A stretch of DNA of 49,561 bases from Nostoc sp. ATCC 53789 (GTDB lineage Bacteria > Cyanobacteriota > Cyanobacteriia > Cyanobacteriales > Nostocaceae), in assembly GCF_009873495.1 (NCBI RefSeq), contig NZ_CP046711.1, positions 1 through 49,561 on the forward strand, given 5' to 3'. Below the pieces are notes generated by a model. It was given only the letters and a program-made list of their open reading frames with translations, was not told where the DNA came from and did not search any database. Shown one piece after another: positions 9,801 to 18,757 of this stretch. Position 1 is the first letter of the stretch. Every line of letters begins with the position of its first letter. Position numbers and translations under genes: made by a program.

Positions 9801-10997
9801 TTAATTTGATTCAAAGTCTGCCTCTTGAATTGGTGGATTTTTTGCGGGTTCTTTTATTTCTGGAAGTTTTTCTTCTAGTTCTTGACTTGATTCATGATTT
9901 TTTTCTAGTTGTTCAATTTTTTTTAATGCAGAATTTAAATTAAATTTTTGATTAATGATTTTAGAAATACATATTAACATGAAAAAGATTTCTAAAATCA
10001 CTAAAACTAACACTATTATCTTGTATTTAGCTAACTCTTTCGATATAAAGTCTGAACTTTCGGAACTACTAAAGTCAAAGGTATTATTTTTTTCGTATAA
10101 TAAATTAAAAAATTTAATATTTTTAATTTCGGGTAAAATTTTATTGAATGGCTTTTTGGGAGCAAGTTGTAAATAGGTTTCGATTGGGATGCCCAGCGCC
10201 AAGGATTGTTCTTGAGTTATTTGAGGAGTCCCAGAATTATCAGGATATCTATATTGGCGAGATGCTGGGTCATCCTTACCCCTACCATTTATACCTACTA
10301 ACTGACCCTGACCATTCAATACCGGACCACCACTGGTTCCTGCTTTTGTGTCATTTGTATAACCAATCTGATATCCATCAACTAAAGGTCTATCGATTAA
10401 GAATACTTTTCCAGAACTAAAGAAGAATTTGGCAGGACAATACATTTCTACTGAAGAAAGGTCGCACGGAAATCCGGCAACAAATACTTTACTGTTATCT
10501 TTTAAGTTTGATGATTTACCTAAGGTAGCTTTTTTGTATTCATAGGGGCTATAAAACCACAATATCCCTAAGTCGTTATTCTTCAACTTTGTCTGTGAAT
10601 ATTGATGTGCTTGGTGGATCAACCCGTCATGAGTTTGAATATAGTACCTACTGTTGTATCTTGATAAGACATGATGATTGGTTAATACCAAATAAATATA
10701 AAATGATTGCTTATCTTGTTTTATTTGTTTTCGGGCTATTAAAGTTCCCGAAGCACTATTATCTAAAATTAGTCCATTATCCCACTCTTGCTGTTGAGGA
10801 TTTACCGAAAATACTCGAGTTGTAATCAAACTAGCTTTATCACGTATGATGTCAACTGGGAATTCGGCTTGACTAACCAGTACGGGAGATATGGTTGTTT
10901 GGGCATAACCGAGAGAAATGAAAGTTTTTATGGATGGTTGTAAAACTAAACCACCCATGCAAACTAAAGCAACAAGAACAAAAGTAGGACATTTCAT
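9801..10997 (-). CDS. Trypsin-like serine protease with C-terminal membrane segment and coiled coil
   Basis: Product of 398 aa from the ATG at 10997. A longer frame reaches 11081 but would overlap the upstream COP23 gene, and the shorter start gives a clear signal peptide (residues 1-33). The catalytic residues are H109 (T-N-H-H-V), D142 (N-N-D-L-G-I) and S222 (G-T-S-G-G-P-V). About residues 326-350 form one transmembrane helix, followed by a charged coiled-coil tail rich in E, K and P. The protease domain should be outside and the tail inside the cytoplasm. It follows COP23 after only 16 bp, so the two are probably co-transcribed. Confidence 0.85.
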   Translation of the reverse strand: MKCPTFVLVALVCMGGLVLQPSIKTFISLGYAQTTISPVLVSQAEFPVDIIRDKASLITTRVFSVNPQQQEWDNGLILDNSASGTLIARKQIKQDKQSFYIYLVLTNHHVLSRYNSRYYIQTHDGLIHQAHQYSQTKLKNNDLGILWFYSPYEYKKATLGKSSNLKDNSKVFVAGFPCDLSSVEMYCPAKFFFSSGKVFLIDRPLVDGYQIGYTNDTKAGTSGGPVLNGQGQLVGINGRGKDDPASRQYRYPDNSGTPQITQEQSLALGIPIETYLQLAPKKPFNKILPEIKNIKFFNLLYEKNNTFDFSSSESSDFISKELAKYKIIVLVLVILEIFFMLICISKIINQKFNLNSALKKIEQLEKNHESSQELEEKLPEIKEPAKNPPIQEADFESN

Positions 10998-11013
10998 GGA
11001 AAATACTTTTATT

Positions 11014-11589
11014 CTAGATACTAGTACAAACCTCGCTAGCGATAACCTGCTTCCCTTGAATGAGAGCATTGATATTGACATATACAGAACAAGATCCTTC
11101 TCTCAAGGGAGCATTGGATGAAAAATTACGGTCGTTTAAGCTAAATAGGTCATTTAATACTGCCTTTGGATTCGGTCTATTTGAGTGATTGACTAGAGTC
11201 AAAAGCAAATGTTGACAGCCATTACCCTTTTTGTCTGTAATACAAATAACGGGCTGCTTATTCATGATGCCATGCGTAATATACTGACTACCTTGAGTGA
11301 AAGATTGATTTAGTCTTCCAGTAACTTCTTCACAGCGTCTTTGTGGCGTATAGTCTCCTGTAGCACCCTGAAGCGTCCAGCGAATCATTTGTCTTACACT
11401 CGACCATTCATTCTTTTTGATGACAGTTGTCGGCGCACCATTAACCGTTTTACAAGCAAATCTCACTTGCTGTGCTAAAACAGGACTATTCGTCAAGGCA
11501 GCATTGGAGACCAAACCGATAGTGACAGATGCAGCTAAAACTGATACTTTATGTAGGATTTTCATAACTGAGTTTGCCTTTTTGATCAT
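11014..11589 (-). CDS. COP23-domain secreted protein
   Basis: Product of 191 aa with a signal peptide ending near V-L-A|Q-Q (about 40). The mature part has the COP23-family pattern F-x-C, T-x-V/T near the start, W-T-L-Q-G, then T-P-Q-R-R-C and V-T-G-R-L, with paired cysteines. COP23 was named for a membrane protein with circadian abundance in a unicellular cyanobacterium; its biochemical role is unknown. A second start at 11565 is possible. It is the first gene of a pair with the downstream trypsin-like protease. Such pairing suggests a secreted partner or substrate, which is inference. Confidence 0.8.
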   Translation of the reverse strand: MIKKANSVMKILHKVSVLAASVTIGLVSNAALTNSPVLAQQVRFACKTVNGAPTTVIKKNEWSSVRQMIRWTLQGATGDYTPQRRCEEVTGRLNQSFTQGSQYITHGIMNKQPVICITDKKGNGCQHLLLTLVNHSNRPNPKAVLNDLFSLNDRNFSSNAPLREGSCSVYVNINALIQGKQVIASEVCTSI

Positions 11590-11663
11590 GTTTTTGCTCT
11601 TGAAAAAGTAACTAGATTGACAGTTTTGAACAATTTTTTTTGGTTATAAAAATTAAAAATAGT

Positions 11664-11966
11664 TTAGTTGGAATTTTCAGGACGACAAAATATGTCAGTG
11701 CTAGAACAACCAGATGAACTTGAAGTGGGCGTTGGTATTGGAGTAGAAATTGTTGTTGAAGGCTCAAATACAACTCGTATCCCTATAAACAAAATTTCCT
11801 TAATTTTAGAGCCTTGGAATATAGCAACAACAAACACAATAGTAAAAATTGTTACACCTATATAAAATCGATCAAAAATCTTCATTGCTTCCCCTATAGG
11901 AAATTGACTCTTAAAAGGCTGGGACTTCATTTTTAATGGGGCATCTTGGCTCTCAACCTCAGGCAT
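11664..11966 (-). CDS. Small single-pass membrane protein of unknown function
   Basis: Product of 100 aa with a good start: G-A-G-A-G-G ribosome-binding sequence about 7 bases before ATG 11966. Residues about 31-52 form one hydrophobic helix; the tail is rich in S, T and P and contains two cysteine pairs. I do not recognise a family. It lies upstream of the COP23/protease pair in the same direction (74-bp gap) and may belong to that group. Three phased TGATAAC motifs lie just upstream of its start. Confidence 0.6.
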   Translation of the reverse strand: MPEVESQDAPLKMKSQPFKSQFPIGEAMKIFDRFYIGVTIFTIVFVVAIFQGSKIKEILFIGIRVVFEPSTTISTPIPTPTSSSSGCSSTDIFCRPENSN

Positions 11967-13181
11967 AGTTATACCTCTCTTCCGGCTTTATACGATGATA
12001 ACATTATGATAACAAATGATAACTTAATAATTGCAAAAAATTTTGGTCATACTACGTAAGAGAGTTTCGGCTATGCTCAAGATTACTGAAAATTTCCGCT
12101 TTTTCGCCTACAGCCTTTGCTGTGATTGCTTTATATGGATGACATCTAGGGGGTTGCAATAACTGAGAAGATTAGCGAAAGGATTTTTACTTTGCCTAAA
12201 ACAGATGTACCTCTCATATATTTGGATGGCATTGATAACATTAAGCTCGTATTTGTGATCCAATCTGCTATAAGTTGTAGTTGAGTGCGGGACTGGTAAA
12301 TTCGTCTTAGCACTCAGTTTCACCACAAATAGGTTGTGGGACGACGTGATTACTCACCAAACCCGTTTGGACGGGCACAGGCTCTGACTTTTCACGGGAT
12401 ATGGAAAAGGAAAAGCAGTCTGGGAATCAGCGTAGGTAGGGTTTTTCAAGATCAAGAGAATAGAGATGCCCGCTATGCTCGGTTTGCGTGAGATATCGCC
12501 GAGAAAGCCAAAAAAAGGCTAGTAACGTTACTGATAAGGGAATGCGTAAGCGCATATATATGGACTTGACAAACCACAACTGCATGACCAGCAATGCTTG
12601 GCAGGGTTGATTTTGTTTTCATAGGCAATAGTTGTGATAACATAGAGATCGAAGGTTAACATATAGTTAACGTAATTAGAGCCTCTTAAAATTTGGCTTG
12701 TATTCTACCAAGCAAATACACCAGTTAGGATACAAACTAGCTCCTTTGGATATGTAATCATATCCCAATTGCTTACAATTTAGTGGCAGTAGACACAGAT
12801 GTAAGCTGTTGCGCCTACAAGTTGCATCATTCTGATATTGGGTAAAAGCTTCAACCTCTCTCCCTTTTTTCTCTGAACACTACGATCTCATGCTTAAGTC
12901 TAAGACCAGATAAGTCTAAGAAGAGAGGCTATTTTTAGCAATATTCTGCGATTGTGACATCTAGGGGGGATAAAGACTTTATCCCTCTAATTGACAGAAA
13001 GTGCGCCTATGTGAGAGAAAACTCATTAACTCTCAATGCCCAGATAGAATTAGCTGAGCGGTACTTTCTAGCAACCAATACAACACTGCTTCATTATCTC
13101 TAATGTTGTATTGCCGATGTGCGAAAAAAGACATAGGATAGTGTTACACAATTAGACACATATGATAACAAAGGAGTCATC
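11967..13181. other. 1.2-kb non-coding region rich in short repeats
   Basis: No convincing gene is present; the only sizeable frame (12108-12326, minus) has no family resemblance or ribosome-binding site. The region holds six + strand copies of TGATAAC (11996, 12007, 12017, 12233, 12635, 13163), two copies of GACATCTAGGGGG (12141 and 12956), a tandem TAAGTCTAAGA (12895 and 12911) and the palindrome AGTAACGTTACT (12521-12532). It may be a regulatory or origin-like region, or decayed sequence. A ribosome-binding site AAGGAG at 13171 serves the gene at 13182. Confidence 0.5.
11996..12023 (+). repeat. Three helically phased TGATAAC motifs
   Basis: TGATAAC occurs at 11996, 12007 and 12017, spaced 11 and 10 bases, so all three sit on the same face of the helix. 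Further copies occur at 12233, 12635 and 13163, the last just before the ribbon-helix-helix gene. Ribbon-helix-helix proteins commonly bind such short tandem heptads, so this is a candidate operator shared by the divergent genes on both sides. Confidence 0.45.
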
Positions 13182-13643
13182 ATGAGTACTAATCTTAATC
13201 ATTTTATTTCCGCGAGAATTCCTAGTAAATTAGATGATGAAGTCGAAAATCTTGCTAAGCGTAAGGGTGAAAAAAAAAGCAAAATATTAGTTAATGCTTT
13301 AGATCATTATTTAAAATACTATGAAGCTCAAGAAAAGTCTGAAGAAAATTTTAGTTTGGATTCAGATGACAAGCAAACAATCAATAAAATTGAAAAGCTA
13401 GTATTAGTTATAGTTAAAAAGCAAATGCAAGAAGTTCAAAATGAATTTAAAAAAGAAGTTGAAAGGTTGGAAAAACTGTTATTTGAATTTTGTAGCCAAA
13501 ATACTGTTATAAATAATAGCCAAAACTCGCGTTTAGATGACCAAAACTCACGTCTAAATGAACACTTTAGTCAGTTAGAAGAACTTCGCAGTAAATTTAA
13601 ATTTTATATGCGTAATCCAGAAAATATACAAAAAATACAGTAA
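13182..13643 (+). CDS. Ribbon-helix-helix protein with coiled-coil tail
   Basis: Product of 153 aa with AAGGAG five bases before ATG. Residues about 6-48 fit a CopG/Arc-like ribbon-helix-helix: a short basic strand (F-I-S-A-R-I-P) followed by helices with K-R-K-G-E-K-K-S-K-I-L. Residues about 65-145 are a predicted coiled coil with an internal repeat (N-S-R-L-D-D-Q / N-S-R-L-N-E-H). It probably binds DNA as a dimer and may regulate itself through the TGATAAC motif at 13163. A role in copy control or partition is possible but not shown. Confidence 0.65.
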   Translation: MSTNLNHFISARIPSKLDDEVENLAKRKGEKKSKILVNALDHYLKYYEAQEKSEENFSLDSDDKQTINKIEKLVLVIVKKQMQEVQNEFKKEVERLEKLLFEFCSQNTVINNSQNSRLDDQNSRLNEHFSQLEELRSKFKFYMRNPENIQKIQ

Positions 13644-13757
13644 CCCTAAATGGTGTTGAGTTAGGTCGAGGGAGAGTATTATCTCCCGCCCCTCCCAATT
13701 AGAACTGGAGGTCTGATCAGTTATTTTGCTCTAATACTTTACTGATTCAAGCCCTAC

Positions 13758-16628
13758 TCAAGTGCGAATTTCTCCATGTTGCCGAATGTGTTCAACTAAC
13801 CGCTTGGTTTCACCGCCTGCCAATTCTAGTTCTCTAAGATTGCCCACCAAAATGAACAATTCCCTTGCCCTACTAACGGCGGTATTTAGTAAATTAGGTT
13901 TGCGGTTAAGAAACCAAAAACTATGCTCTTGGTGGCACTGGTAAGGAGAAAAGATAATAGCTGCTTTCTCTCCTCCCTGGAAGGTGTGAACTGTGCCAAT
14001 ATCATCCCAAGAAAAGTTTCGCCAACGGTTAGATAGTCGATACTTGAGCGCGTTAGCTTGCTGCGAAAATGGCGACATCACCCCAATTGTTTTTGAGTTG
14101 TCATCCGAGTTAGTAGAGTACCCATGTTTTAACAAGGACGCAATTATAGTTTCTACAGCATCAATTTCTTCTGGATTGGTATTATGGGTGTGGCTTCCTT
14201 CAACGTGGTAAGCCAGCAGATGCTTGACCGTTGCAGTCTGCTGATCACCTGAAAGGATTTGCAGACCACCGGGATAATTGGGGCTGCAAAACTGAATAAT
14301 AGGTGGAGTGCAACGGTAATGATTAGAGAGGATAATGCCGTTGCCTAAGTCGCCTTCTGTGCCACTAGCACCAGCAGCGCGATGATAAGCCGTAGCTGTG
14401 TATTTGGCAGTAGGGGCATAGCGATAATAGTCTTCATTCCCCATGCCACGATCCAGAAAGGCAGTTTTCAGATATTGTTTGATGGTATCGTCGCAAAGAT
14501 TAATGATTGGCTCAATTTGTTGCGGGTCGCCAGCCACTACTGCCTGTTGCGATCGCACCAGCAAGGGAAATAATTGATGTATAAGAGTTGTCCCCGCTTC
14601 ATCTACCAGTGCCAGCTTTACGCTATTGGGATGAAGGATTGGCAGCATATTACGCATTGATTGGAGGGTGGAGCTAATGACAGGGAAAATCAAGCTCAAG
14701 TCACGGTAGATGGCATCACTATCACTTTCTAACTTGAGCAATGCCTCTCCGTCGCCCGTCAAGACGCTGCCATAAGTTGATAATGCCCTCATAACGCTCT
14801 CCTTGCGTCGGAGAACTTCTTGCAATAGAAACGCCCAGGCACGTTGAAACAGTTCTACCTGTAATTGGTGGTGGTCGCGGTAAAAAAGATTGTAGAAATC
14901 CCCTTGTGGGTAACTATCGATTTGTTTCTCAATTTGTTGATGTCTGAAAAGTTTTAACTCTAGTTCTTTATTTAAAGCTGTTAGCTGGGTTTGAATTTCA
15001 GTTACTCCCCGGTGAAGATTCTGCCATTGTTGTGAAAAATCGAGTTTTTGGTTAACAGAAGTCTGGGCTGTGGTTAAACTAGGGTGGTCAAGGGGGGTCT
15101 GAAAAGGATGCCCTGTCGCCAAGGTGTTTAACACAGCTGCGTTGATCCGCAAAGCCAAGCGGCGAAAAATTCGTTGATCCGTAGTAGCATTAAGCCAGTT
15201 CAAGGCGCGTTTTGTGATGGAGTCAGACTCTTTTGGTAGTTCTCGTTCTGCCTGGGATAACTCTTCTCGTATTTGCTGGTAGGCATCAAGGGGAAAATTT
15301 GCATAATCAGACAAACTTGATAGCTGTTCAGTTAGGGCTTGTAACTCGGCAGACTTAGCTGCAATATCGTTATTGAGTGATTCGATTTCTCCATCCAATT
15401 GCGATCGCCGTTCGGTATCAGTAACTTTTTGAGCAGTATTCAAGCGGTCTTGCTCTATAAGTTGCTGAATTTCACTCTCGGCTTGCAGCAATTCAAGTTT
15501 GGCTTGTTGCCAAGAATCCTGATCAAATTCAGTCTGACGCAGCCAATCTTGGGTTGATTGCAGTTTGGGTAGAGTTGACTTACGGATATTAGCTTGGTTG
15601 CCGCCTGGAAGATAAAACTGTTGAGCAGGAGAATCTATAGCCAGTCGTTGTTGGAATTTTTTAACGGTGCTGTTATTAGCGCCGACAAAGAATATTAAAT
15701 TATTTGCATCATCAAGACCCTGAACAAGCCGTAACGCCCGATTCACTACTTGCTGTGCTATGAGGTGCAAAAACACTTCTGTTTTTCCAGTACCGGGTGG
15801 CCCACAAACAGCAGTTAGTAAGTTCTCTTGGGCGTGTTTCAGGACAGACGCTTGAAATTCATCAGGTGCATGAGAGGGAAAAGCACCCCAGAACATCACC
15901 TCATGTTTGGGTGATTGTGGCTCTCCCCATAAGTACTGCATTGCTGGGTGAGTTTCAGTTAGCCATTCGCTATTACAGTCAGGTTGTTGAAGTTCCTTAA
16001 GGATTTCTTGCAGGTCTTGCTTTAGAAGGGCATTGTAGGGCGTAAAGTCGCAGCGTAGCAAATAAGGTTGCTGAGAGGTTTTGTAGTTTCCTTGGGGTAA
16101 GTCTACCAATTCAAGAAAGTCTCGAAGCGTTGGGAATCTTCCTTTAAATGTATCTTCTAAAAATTTTCCAATTCCTGAAGCAACAATCAGTGATTCGGCT
16201 TGCTCCTCCTCTAGCCCGTACAGCCGCATCAAATTAACAACCACTGGCTGAAACTCGTACTCGGTCAAGTCCCAGCCAGTTTTGCGGTAATTACCTTTGA
16301 ATATAGGTGAAATATCAATTGTGAACAGAGGCAAGTATTTCAGCTTTTGGTCTTTGCCCTTGCCGTTGATTATATAGATTTGTGGGAAAGCAACAGCCAT
16401 CTGAACATCATTTTTGTTACCTCTTTTAGCTGCCTGTTGCTGTTGCTGGAATTGCGTAAATACTTCGCTATCTAACAGTAGCTTGTTGCCAACAAGCTGC
16501 ACTCCCTTATCTACTACTTTTGAATAGATATCTGAAGAACGCTCGACTTCAGCTTGAGTCAGTTCTTCTAACCTGATATAGCCTAACCAAGCTTGTACTA
16601 TCTGGATAAGTTTTTCTGACTCTAGCAT
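13758..16628 (-). CDS. Large superfamily 1 helicase (DNA2/NAM7-like AAA domains)
   Basis: Product of 956 aa from ATG 16628 (a GTG two codons upstream is an alternative). The Walker A box G-P-P-G-T-G-K-T is at about 275, a long coiled coil follows (about 375-470 and 540-580), then Walker B A-L-V-D-E-A-G (about 667), motif III A-V-V-A-G-D-P-Q-Q-I and the C-terminal motifs T-V-H-T-F-Q-G-G-E and N-T-A-V-S-R-A-R. This is the UPF1/DNA2-like SF1B order, so it should unwind or translocate on nucleic acid using ATP. Insertion of coiled coil between motifs I and II is common in bacterial members of uncertain role, several of them in defence loci. The N-terminal 250 residues are unrecognised. Confidence 0.88.
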   Translation of the reverse strand: MLESEKLIQIVQAWLGYIRLEELTQAEVERSSDIYSKVVDKGVQLVGNKLLLDSEVFTQFQQQQQAAKRGNKNDVQMAVAFPQIYIINGKGKDQKLKYLPLFTIDISPIFKGNYRKTGWDLTEYEFQPVVVNLMRLYGLEEEQAESLIVASGIGKFLEDTFKGRFPTLRDFLELVDLPQGNYKTSQQPYLLRCDFTPYNALLKQDLQEILKELQQPDCNSEWLTETHPAMQYLWGEPQSPKHEVMFWGAFPSHAPDEFQASVLKHAQENLLTAVCGPPGTGKTEVFLHLIAQQVVNRALRLVQGLDDANNLIFFVGANNSTVKKFQQRLAIDSPAQQFYLPGGNQANIRKSTLPKLQSTQDWLRQTEFDQDSWQQAKLELLQAESEIQQLIEQDRLNTAQKVTDTERRSQLDGEIESLNNDIAAKSAELQALTEQLSSLSDYANFPLDAYQQIREELSQAERELPKESDSITKRALNWLNATTDQRIFRRLALRINAAVLNTLATGHPFQTPLDHPSLTTAQTSVNQKLDFSQQWQNLHRGVTEIQTQLTALNKELELKLFRHQQIEKQIDSYPQGDFYNLFYRDHHQLQVELFQRAWAFLLQEVLRRKESVMRALSTYGSVLTGDGEALLKLESDSDAIYRDLSLIFPVISSTLQSMRNMLPILHPNSVKLALVDEAGTTLIHQLFPLLVRSQQAVVAGDPQQIEPIINLCDDTIKQYLKTAFLDRGMGNEDYYRYAPTAKYTATAYHRAAGASGTEGDLGNGIILSNHYRCTPPIIQFCSPNYPGGLQILSGDQQTATVKHLLAYHVEGSHTHNTNPEEIDAVETIIASLLKHGYSTNSDDNSKTIGVMSPFSQQANALKYRLSNRWRNFSWDDIGTVHTFQGGEKAAIIFSPYQCHQEHSFWFLNRKPNLLNTAVSRARELFILVGNLRELELAGGETKRLVEHIRQHGEIRT

Positions 16629-16719
16629 GGTCACTTAAACATGAATCTTAGGCACTAAAGCTTAGTATAAAAAATATTTGAGCATTTTGCCTTCTACGTC
16701 CTGGTTTTGGTATGTCAGG

Positions 16720-17832
16720 TTACTCAACATTTGTCAGCGTCTCCAGTTGTGCAAGTAGTTTTTCTATCTGTTTGCGCTTCTTCGGGTCTGACCAAATGCG
16801 TGATTTTCTTAGTTTGGTAGTCGCAGTAGTAAAACGTTCTTTGTAATTGTTAGACTCGGTGTTTGGGGTAGAGGCTGCGGCTTTCTTTTCACTAATGCGC
16901 TGCCTGATTTCGCTTAAAGACCAGTTGTTGGCAATAGCTTGTTCTAAAAACTCAACACGCTCATCTAATTTCTGAATCTGGGCAATGGCTCTAGCTTTGG
17001 TGTACTCAAGTGAGCCTTCCCTTAGTGCATCAAGGATATCTTCTGGGAGGTTTAACAAGGGCAGGCGGTTCTTAACGAAAGATTCCCAGGTCATTAACCC
17101 TAAGCCTTCAAACACTGTTTCAACGATTTTGAGGTCTTGGTTTACAGCAGGCTCATGATTAAGGACTGAATCATCCGTTTCGGTTTCGCCCATAACGTTA
17201 TGGGTAGATAATTCAATATCACCTTTATCGTCGCTGATAGCGTTATTAGTGGACTCAGTTTCAACTCCGCCCATAACGTTATGGGTAGGTTCATCACCTT
17301 CGCCATCGTGTGCGCCCATAACGTTATGGGTAACTGTAGATGCTTTGTTGTGTAAGCGTTGTAGACGATATAGTAATGGGGGTATTTCCTCAACGCTTCG
17401 ACTCAGTTTGAGAGACAGCAGTTGCAGGATACCTTCAGTTTCTTCAATGGGGTTAAGGTCTTCTCGAAGTAAGTTTTCTATCAAAGCCAACTGAAACGCT
17501 TGGTCATCAGATAGCTCACGCACAACCACAGGTGCAGCTTCAAGTTTGGCTTCAATTCCTGACCTGTAGCGTCGTTCTCCTGCTACTACTTCGTGTTTAC
17601 CTCCGCCAATTGGACGCACCAACAGAGGTTGCAGGATGCCATGCTGCTTTATCGACTCGGTTAACTGCTTTAATGCTTCCGGGTCAAAATAACGGCGCGG
17701 TTGATTCGGCGGCAGAACAATTTGGTCTAAGGGCATGGATTGAGCAGAACCAGCATTCGCTACGCCTGTGGTGTCCCAAGGTACATCAATTTTGCTTTTA
17801 AGGGGCTGGCTGGCTTTAGTAGTGCGTCTCAT
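16720..17832 (-). CDS. parB: ParB-type partition protein with embedded repeat loop
   Basis: Product of 370 aa. The N-terminal ParB/Spo0J domain is clear: L-x-P-N-Q-P-R-R (about 40-47), G-E-R-R-Y-R (85-90) and E-N-L-L-R-E-D-L-N-P-I-E-E (119-131). A later segment (W-E-S-F-V-K-N-R-L-P-L-L) and a C-terminal helix region follow. Between them, residues 168-215 form an odd loop with T-H-N-V-M-G three times (168, 183, 210) and a decayed copy (195). Each copy is encoded by a palindrome that may be the protein's own DNA target. ParB binds centromere sites and works with ParA to segregate the plasmid. Its start overlaps the parA stop by 4 bp, implying coupled translation. Confidence 0.92.
   Translation of the reverse strand: MRRTTKASQPLKSKIDVPWDTTGVANAGSAQSMPLDQIVLPPNQPRRYFDPEALKQLTESIKQHGILQPLLVRPIGGGKHEVVAGERRYRSGIEAKLEAAPVVVRELSDDQAFQLALIENLLREDLNPIEETEGILQLLSLKLSRSVEEIPPLLYRLQRLHNKASTVTHNVMGAHDGEGDEPTHNVMGGVETESTNNAISDDKGDIELSTHNVMGETETDDSVLNHEPAVNQDLKIVETVFEGLGLMTWESFVKNRLPLLNLPEDILDALREGSLEYTKARAIAQIQKLDERVEFLEQAIANNWSLSEIRQRISEKKAAASTPNTESNNYKERFTTATTKLRKSRIWSDPKKRKQIEKLLAQLETLTNVE
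17189..17330. repeat. parS: Palindromes CCCATAACGTTATGGG inside parB, candidate partition sites
   Basis: A perfect 16-bp palindrome occurs at 17189-17204, 17270-17285 and 17315-17330, with a decayed fourth copy at 17234-17249. Starts are spaced 45, 36 and 45 bases. All are in frame and encode T-H-N-V-M-G (T-N-N-A-I-S for the decayed copy) in a loop of ParB. No other copy was noticed in the window. Palindromes of this length near parAB are typical of ParB binding sites; the assignment is inference. Confidence 0.65.
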
Positions 17833-18584
17833 TTTAAGGATTCTAAACTAACGGCGATTTTTTTCAAGATTTGGACAGATGGGTGCTTTGGTTCGTAAAC
17901 TGCAAGGGGCATTCGTTCTTCTGAAGCATCAACAAAAGCAGTGGAGCGAGGAATGGGCGCAAAGACAGTTCCGGCGCTGGCTAGTTGTTCGGTGATAGCT
18001 GCTAGGGTACGAGTGTCCTGGGAGTTACGGGCATCGTATTTTGTCGGCACAAATCCGGCTATTTGCAATTTGCGGTTTGGTTTGTTACGTACTGTAGCAA
18101 CCGTTTTTAGTAATTCGCCTGTTCCCTCAAAGGCTTTGAAATGAGTTTCCAAAGGCACGAGAACATGGGTAGCAGCTACAAGGGAGATGTAACTTAGTAG
18201 CCCTAAGCTGGGAGGGCAATCTATGAGGATGAAATCGTAATTCTCTTGGATTGGCTCAATGGCTTCTTTCAGGCGGAAATCGCGCATGGAAGCACTAACC
18301 AATTGCATTTCTGCCGTACTCAGAGAGATGTTGGCAGGGGCTAAATCCATGCCGTGAATCCCCTCATGAATTGGCAGGGGTTGTTCATCCACAATGGCAT
18401 TGTTGACAGTTTGCTCTATGTCTCTTGGAACCAAGCCCATAAAGATAGTTAAGCTGGCTTGGGGGTCTATGTCGATGAGCAGAACACGATGACCCAATTG
18501 TGCTATTTGGTAGCCCAAGTTTTGGGTAAGGGTGGTTTTGGCAACACCTCCCGCCTGATTAAAAACTGCGATGATTCGGCTCAT
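17829..18584 (-). CDS. parA: ParA-type partition ATPase
   Basis: Product of 251 aa, a normal size for short ParA. The deviant Walker A is at residues 9-18 (N-Q-A-G-G-V-A-K-T-T), Walker A' at L-I-D-I-D-P-Q-A-S (about 36-44) and Walker B at I-L-I-D-C-P-P-S (about 117-125). The usual signature lysine at the first position of K-G-G-x-x-K is alanine here. ParA forms ATP-dependent gradients on DNA that move ParB-bound plasmids. It lacks the N-terminal helix-turn-helix of long ParA proteins, so it is unlikely to regulate its own operon directly. Confidence 0.93.
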   Translation of the reverse strand: MSRIIAVFNQAGGVAKTTLTQNLGYQIAQLGHRVLLIDIDPQASLTIFMGLVPRDIEQTVNNAIVDEQPLPIHEGIHGMDLAPANISLSTAEMQLVSASMRDFRLKEAIEPIQENYDFILIDCPPSLGLLSYISLVAATHVLVPLETHFKAFEGTGELLKTVATVRNKPNRKLQIAGFVPTKYDARNSQDTRTLAAITEQLASAGTVFAPIPRSTAFVDASEERMPLAVYEPKHPSVQILKKIAVSLESLK

Positions 18585-18649
18585 AAGTGAGTTTGTTTAC
18601 CTGCCCCGTTACAACTAAAGATAACTGGTGATGGGGCAATCGGTACTGT

Positions 18650-18757
18650 TTATTTAGGGATGGGGTAAATCTCACTACCAATATACAACTCATTCGCAGT
18701 GAAATCTCTAATTACAGCGAGGGCTAATTTTTGCTCAAGCTTGTGCAAAGAAGGCAT
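18650..18757 (-). CDS. Possible 35-aa protein upstream of parA
   Basis: Short frame from ATG 18757 to TAA 18650. The sequence is protein-like (amphipathic start M-P-S-L-H-K-L-E-Q-K-L, then A-V-I-R-D-F-T-A-N-E-L) and overlaps the preceding small frame by 23 bases, as in a coupled operon. No family is recognised and no strong ribosome-binding site is seen. It ends 66 bp before parA in the same direction. It could equally be a leader peptide or chance. Confidence 0.35.
   Translation of the reverse strand: MPSLHKLEQKLALAVIRDFTANELYIGSEIYPIPK

Noticed and set aside
10998..11081. Longer N-terminus of the second protease
   Set aside because: Would overlap the COP23 gene, and the shorter form has a normal signal peptide.
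12108..12326. 72-aa minus strand ORF in the repeat-rich gap
   Set aside because: No ribosome-binding site or family resemblance; lies in non-coding, repeat-containing DNA.
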